From: Rhodanobacteraceae bacterium ZG21-1
GTDB taxonomy: Bacteria; Pseudomonadota; Gammaproteobacteria; Xanthomonadales; Rhodanobacteraceae
Reading direction: 5' to 3'
DNA length: 64,000 nucleotides
NCBI GenBank assembly: GCA_021390615.1
Contig: JAJEJU010000025.1
Coordinates: forward strand, 1,116,001-1,180,000
Shown here: positions 61,357-64,000 of the stretch, piece by piece
Layout: each line of letters opens with the position of its first letter
Numbering within the stretch: position 1 is the stretch's first letter
Notes under the pieces: generated by a model
Seen by the model: only the letters and a program-made list of their open reading frames with translations
Databases searched by the model: none
What the model was told of the DNA's origin: nothing
Position numbers and translations under genes: made by a program

Positions 61357-61914
61357 GCACATCGTTGCAGGCATCGGCGAAGCCGCGCCTTCCACCAACG
61401 ACGATTCGATGCTTTGCGCGTGGGCTGTTCCGCAGCGGCTATTCAGGCCTGCACACGCTGCACGCGCGCGGCATCGCCAAGTCGAACTCGACGGCACGTT
61501 CTGTCGCGGCCTGTACGCCTGCCTGCGCGAATCGGCGCGACCGAGCTGCTCCTCGTCATCGCTTCGACGCTTCATGCTCCAACGCTGCCTTGCCGTGCAG
61601 GCCACTCTCGCGATGACCGCAAGCGAACGGCTTCGCTGGGTCGCCAGCGTCGGCACGTTCTAAGCGGCAGGCAGGGATTCCTGCAGGCATCGGGGCAATC
61701 GAGCTTGGGCGTCACCGGGCTCGCCCACTGCTGCCGATCGGCGCTTCACGACTGAAGCTACTTCGCCTTACGCATCTACCTGGGCGACAGCAGAAGGCAG
61801 GCAGCGTGGCCACACCGCAGGACGGCCTGGTCACACAGATTCAGAGCGATGATCCCAGCCCGCAGGCCGAAGCAGCTGCCGACTCGGAAGCAGCTGTCGA
61901 CTCGGCGGCAGGCT
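61357..61914 (+). other. Intergenic stretch of about 560 bp with a short tandem repeat
   Basis: No gene is supported. Just beyond the stop of the minus-strand carboxypeptidase, an 18-bp unit AAGCAGCTGCCGACTCGG occurs twice in tandem (61870-61887 and 61888-61905, one base different). Open frames in the rest lack protein features. Confidence 0.45.
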
Positions 61915-63057
61915 CTACTTCTGCTTGTGGCTCGAAGCCACCACGGCGGCCTTCTTTGCAGGCGCACGCCGCACCAGCTTGACCGCGCCGGCCTGCTTCT
62001 TGGGCGCCGCGGCCTGCTGCTTGCCGGTCTTGCGATGCGGACAGGCAGCGCCTTTACGCGGCTTGCAGCCGGCGCGGGCGACCACCGCCCCGGCATGCTG
62101 CTTGCCGCGCCGATAGTGGCGCTGGGTGGCCGGCGCGGTATCCGCTTCGGCGGTGGCGATCGGCGACAGCGCGTTCAGCACGCGATGCGCCATGCTGCCG
62201 CCGCTGACGCCGGCAGCCGCCACCACCTCGGTCGGCGTCTGCCGATCGTCGAAGCCGTCGTCGAGCAGGCGCGCCATCAGATTGTCGCGCGACGTCGCGG
62301 TCTGCCCGCCCAGCACCACGCCGAACAGGCGGTGGCCGTCGCGCACCGCGGTCGAGGTGAGATTGAAGCCGGACGCATCGGTGAAACCGGTCTTGAGTCC
62401 GTCCATGCCCGGGTAGCGATCCATCAGGTGGTTGTGGCCACGCACGATGCGCCCGCGGAACACGAACTGCTTGGCGGCGAAGAAATGGGTGTACTGCGGA
62501 AAGTCCCGATACAGCGCCATCGCCAGCTTGGCCATGTCGCGCGCGGTGGTGGCATTGTCCGGGTCGGGCAGGCCCGAGGCGTTGTCGAAATGCGTGCCGG
62601 TCATGCCGAGGCGGGCCGCCTGGGCGTTCATCAAGATGGCGAAATGGCTCTCGGAACCGCCCAGGCCTTCGGCAATCACGGTGGCGGCGTCGTTGGCCGA
62701 CTTGGTGACCATGCCGAGGATGCAGTCGCGCACCGCGATGGTCTGGCCACGGCGCAGGCCGAGCTTGGTCGGCGCCTTGCTGGCTGCCCAGGCCGACACC
62801 GGCAGTTGCTGGTCGAGCTTCAGCTTGCCGGTCTGCAGGTTGTGGAAGGTCAGGTACAAGGTCATCAGCTTGACCAGCGAGGCCGGATAATTGGGCTCGT
62901 CCGGATTCACCGCGCTGAGCACCTTGCCGCTGGCGGGATCGATCACGATGGCGGCATAGCCGGCCTGCGCCGCGCCTGCACTGCAGCCCAGCGCGCCCAG
63001 GATCAGACCGGCCAGCCTGACCCGGAGCTTTCCGGCACTCTTGGAATGGATCGCCAC
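61915..63057 (-). CDS. D-alanyl-D-alanine carboxypeptidase (PBP5/6 family)
   Basis: 380 residues from the GTG at 63057 (GAGG seven bases upstream); a TTG at 63132 would add 25 residues ahead of the signal peptide. Signal cleavage is near AQA-GYAAI. The three active-site motifs are present: SLVK (Ser60-Lys63) in NYPASLVKLMTLYL, SAN in VTKSANDAATVIAEGLGG and KTG in GMDGLKTGFTDASG. The C-terminal 90 residues are Lys/Arg/His/Ala-rich and replace the usual amphipathic anchor. It trims pentapeptides in murein. Confidence 0.93.
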   Translation of the reverse strand: MAIHSKSAGKLRVRLAGLILGALGCSAGAAQAGYAAIVIDPASGKVLSAVNPDEPNYPASLVKLMTLYLTFHNLQTGKLKLDQQLPVSAWAASKAPTKLGLRRGQTIAVRDCILGMVTKSANDAATVIAEGLGGSESHFAILMNAQAARLGMTGTHFDNASGLPDPDNATTARDMAKLAMALYRDFPQYTHFFAAKQFVFRGRIVRGHNHLMDRYPGMDGLKTGFTDASGFNLTSTAVRDGHRLFGVVLGGQTATSRDNLMARLLDDGFDDRQTPTEVVAAAGVSGGSMAHRVLNALSPIATAEADTAPATQRHYRRGKQHAGAVVARAGCKPRKGAACPHRKTGKQQAAAPKKQAGAVKLVRRAPAKKAAVVASSHKQK

Positions 63058-63292
63058 CTGCTGACCTCGCTCTTGCTTGCCGCCGACACCGCACTGTCTT
63101 GCGGGCGTTACCTTAATCCAGCACGCCTGCAATATCCATAGGTAATGCCTGAATTAGTTTCGTTAAGTATATGTTCTATATAGCGAGTTTGCTGGACGAA
63201 CCGCCCCCCATCCGGCAGCGGACCGAGCAGGCCGCAATCGCCTCGGCAAGGTTTTCCACGGCCGGTCACACGGCAGCCGCTACAATGGGCGG

Positions 63293-64000
63293 ATGTCCCT
63301 GATCCAATTGCAGCGCGTCGACTTCAGCGTCGGCGGTCCCCTCCTGCTCGAACACGTCGATCTGTCGATCGAATCGAACGAGCGCGTGTGCATCGTCGGC
63401 CGCAACGGCGAAGGCAAGTCCACCCTGATGAAGTTGATCGCCGGCGAGCTGCAGCCCGACGACGGCGAAGTACGCGTGCAGAACGGCGTGGTGGTCGCAC
63501 GCATGGCGCAGGAAGTGCCCCAGGACACGCAGGGCAGCGTGTTCGACGTGGTCGCGGCCGGCCTCGGCGATCTGGGCCAGCTGCTCGCGCGCTATCACCA
63601 CCTGCTCGCCGAAGGCGACCTGGAGGCGCTGGGCGAGGTGCAGACGCAGATCGAGGCGCGCCATGGCTGGGATCTGGACCGTCGCGTGAGCGACGTGCTG
63701 GAGCGCCTGGAATTGCCGGCGGAAACCGACTTCGCCGCGCTGTCCGGCGGCATGAAGCGCCGCGTGCTGCTGGCGCAGGCGCTGGTGCGCAAGCCCGGCG
63801 TGCTGCTGCTGGACGAGCCGACCAACCACCTGGACATCGAGGCGATCGGCTGGCTGGAAGGCTTCCTCAAGCAGTTCGAGGGCAGCATCCTGTTCGTCAC
63901 CCACGACCGCAGCTTTCTGCGCGCGCTGGCCACGCGCATCGTCGAGATCGACCGCGGCCAGGTCACCGACTGGCCGGGCGACTACGACAACTACCTGCGT
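63293..64000 (+). CDS. uup: ABC-F ATPase Uup, N-terminal part
   Basis: 236 codons are visible before the window ends. The first ABC domain is complete: Walker A VGRNGEGKSTLMKL, signature LSGGMKRRVLLAQALV and Walker B LLLDEPTNHLDIEAIGWLEG, then FVTHDRSFLRALATRIVEID. The GGMKRR and the absence of membrane segments fit Uup, a ribosome- and DNA-linked ABC-F protein. A TACAAT element ends six bases before the ATG. The 160-bp upstream region is AT-rich near 63140-63190 and shared with the divergent carboxypeptidase. Confidence 0.95.
   Translation, partial: MSLIQLQRVDFSVGGPLLLEHVDLSIESNERVCIVGRNGEGKSTLMKLIAGELQPDDGEVRVQNGVVVARMAQEVPQDTQGSVFDVVAAGLGDLGQLLARYHHLLAEGDLEALGEVQTQIEARHGWDLDRRVSDVLERLELPAETDFAALSGGMKRRVLLAQALVRKPGVLLLDEPTNHLDIEAIGWLEGFLKQFEGSILFVTHDRSFLRALATRIVEIDRGQVTDWPGDYDNYLR

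Overview
The window is GC-rich, densely coded Gammaproteobacterial chromosome. It most resembles the Xanthomonadales (Lysobacterales), probably the Rhodanobacteraceae (Dyella/Rhodanobacter-like). The evidence is the protein families, an X-type type IV secretion system (X-T4SS) whose effectors carry Xanthomonas-type C-terminal secretion domains (XVIPCD), and a VirB7 that looks fused to an N0-like domain. This placement is inference from recognition; no database was searched.

Layout. 1-2340 (minus strand): head of the division/cell-wall cluster (mraZ-rsmH-ftsL-ftsI, ftsI running off the window), with a clear promoter and MraZ boxes. 2566-2937: RNase P RNA. 3068-6944: a DUF2459-type protein, rsmI, the lpoA-like PBP activator and yraN. 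7046-18741: a structured leader followed by virB7-8-9-10-11-1-2-3-4-5-6. 18772-22678: three DUF4189-trbM cassettes, with a virB6 remnant after the first and a nonsense-mutated third DUF4189 gene. 23375-35498: five immunity/effector pairs. Four effectors attack peptidoglycan (GH19-like; SLT plus NlpC/P60-like; two lysozyme-like proteins paired with LprI-like immunity candidates) and one is a class 3 lipase. 35735-38069: virD4 coupling ATPase and a small periplasmic protein.

38137-48682: general functions: an FAD-linked oxidase, a LytS/LytTR two-component pair, a DUF2306 membrane protein, a secreted hydrolase with a DUF4785-like partner, a LysE exporter, a NupG-like transporter and a periplasmic histidine phosphatase. 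48822-57041: a DUF4893-like protein, a Dus tRNA-dihydrouridine synthase, a cobalamin riboswitch with metE, copC-copD, and metK. metE and metK leaders share a similar sequence element. 57126-64000: a lipoprotein hydrolase, a three-gene phospholipid operon (CDP-alcohol phosphotransferase, acyltransferase, CdsA-like), a secreted protein of unknown function, a D-Ala-D-Ala carboxypeptidase, and the start of the ABC-F gene uup.

How it works together. The VirB proteins form the envelope-spanning channel and pilus. VirD4 recruits effectors through their XVIPCD and passes them to the VirB machine, which delivers them into the periplasm of rival Gram-negative cells. The immunity proteins protect the producer. 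The least explained part is the repeated DUF4189-TrbM module beside virB6. The protein families, the decayed virB6 copy and the mosaic relationships suggest an ancestral virB6-DUF4189-trbM unit that was duplicated and reshuffled. No tRNA, CRISPR array, insertion sequence or integrase was recognised.
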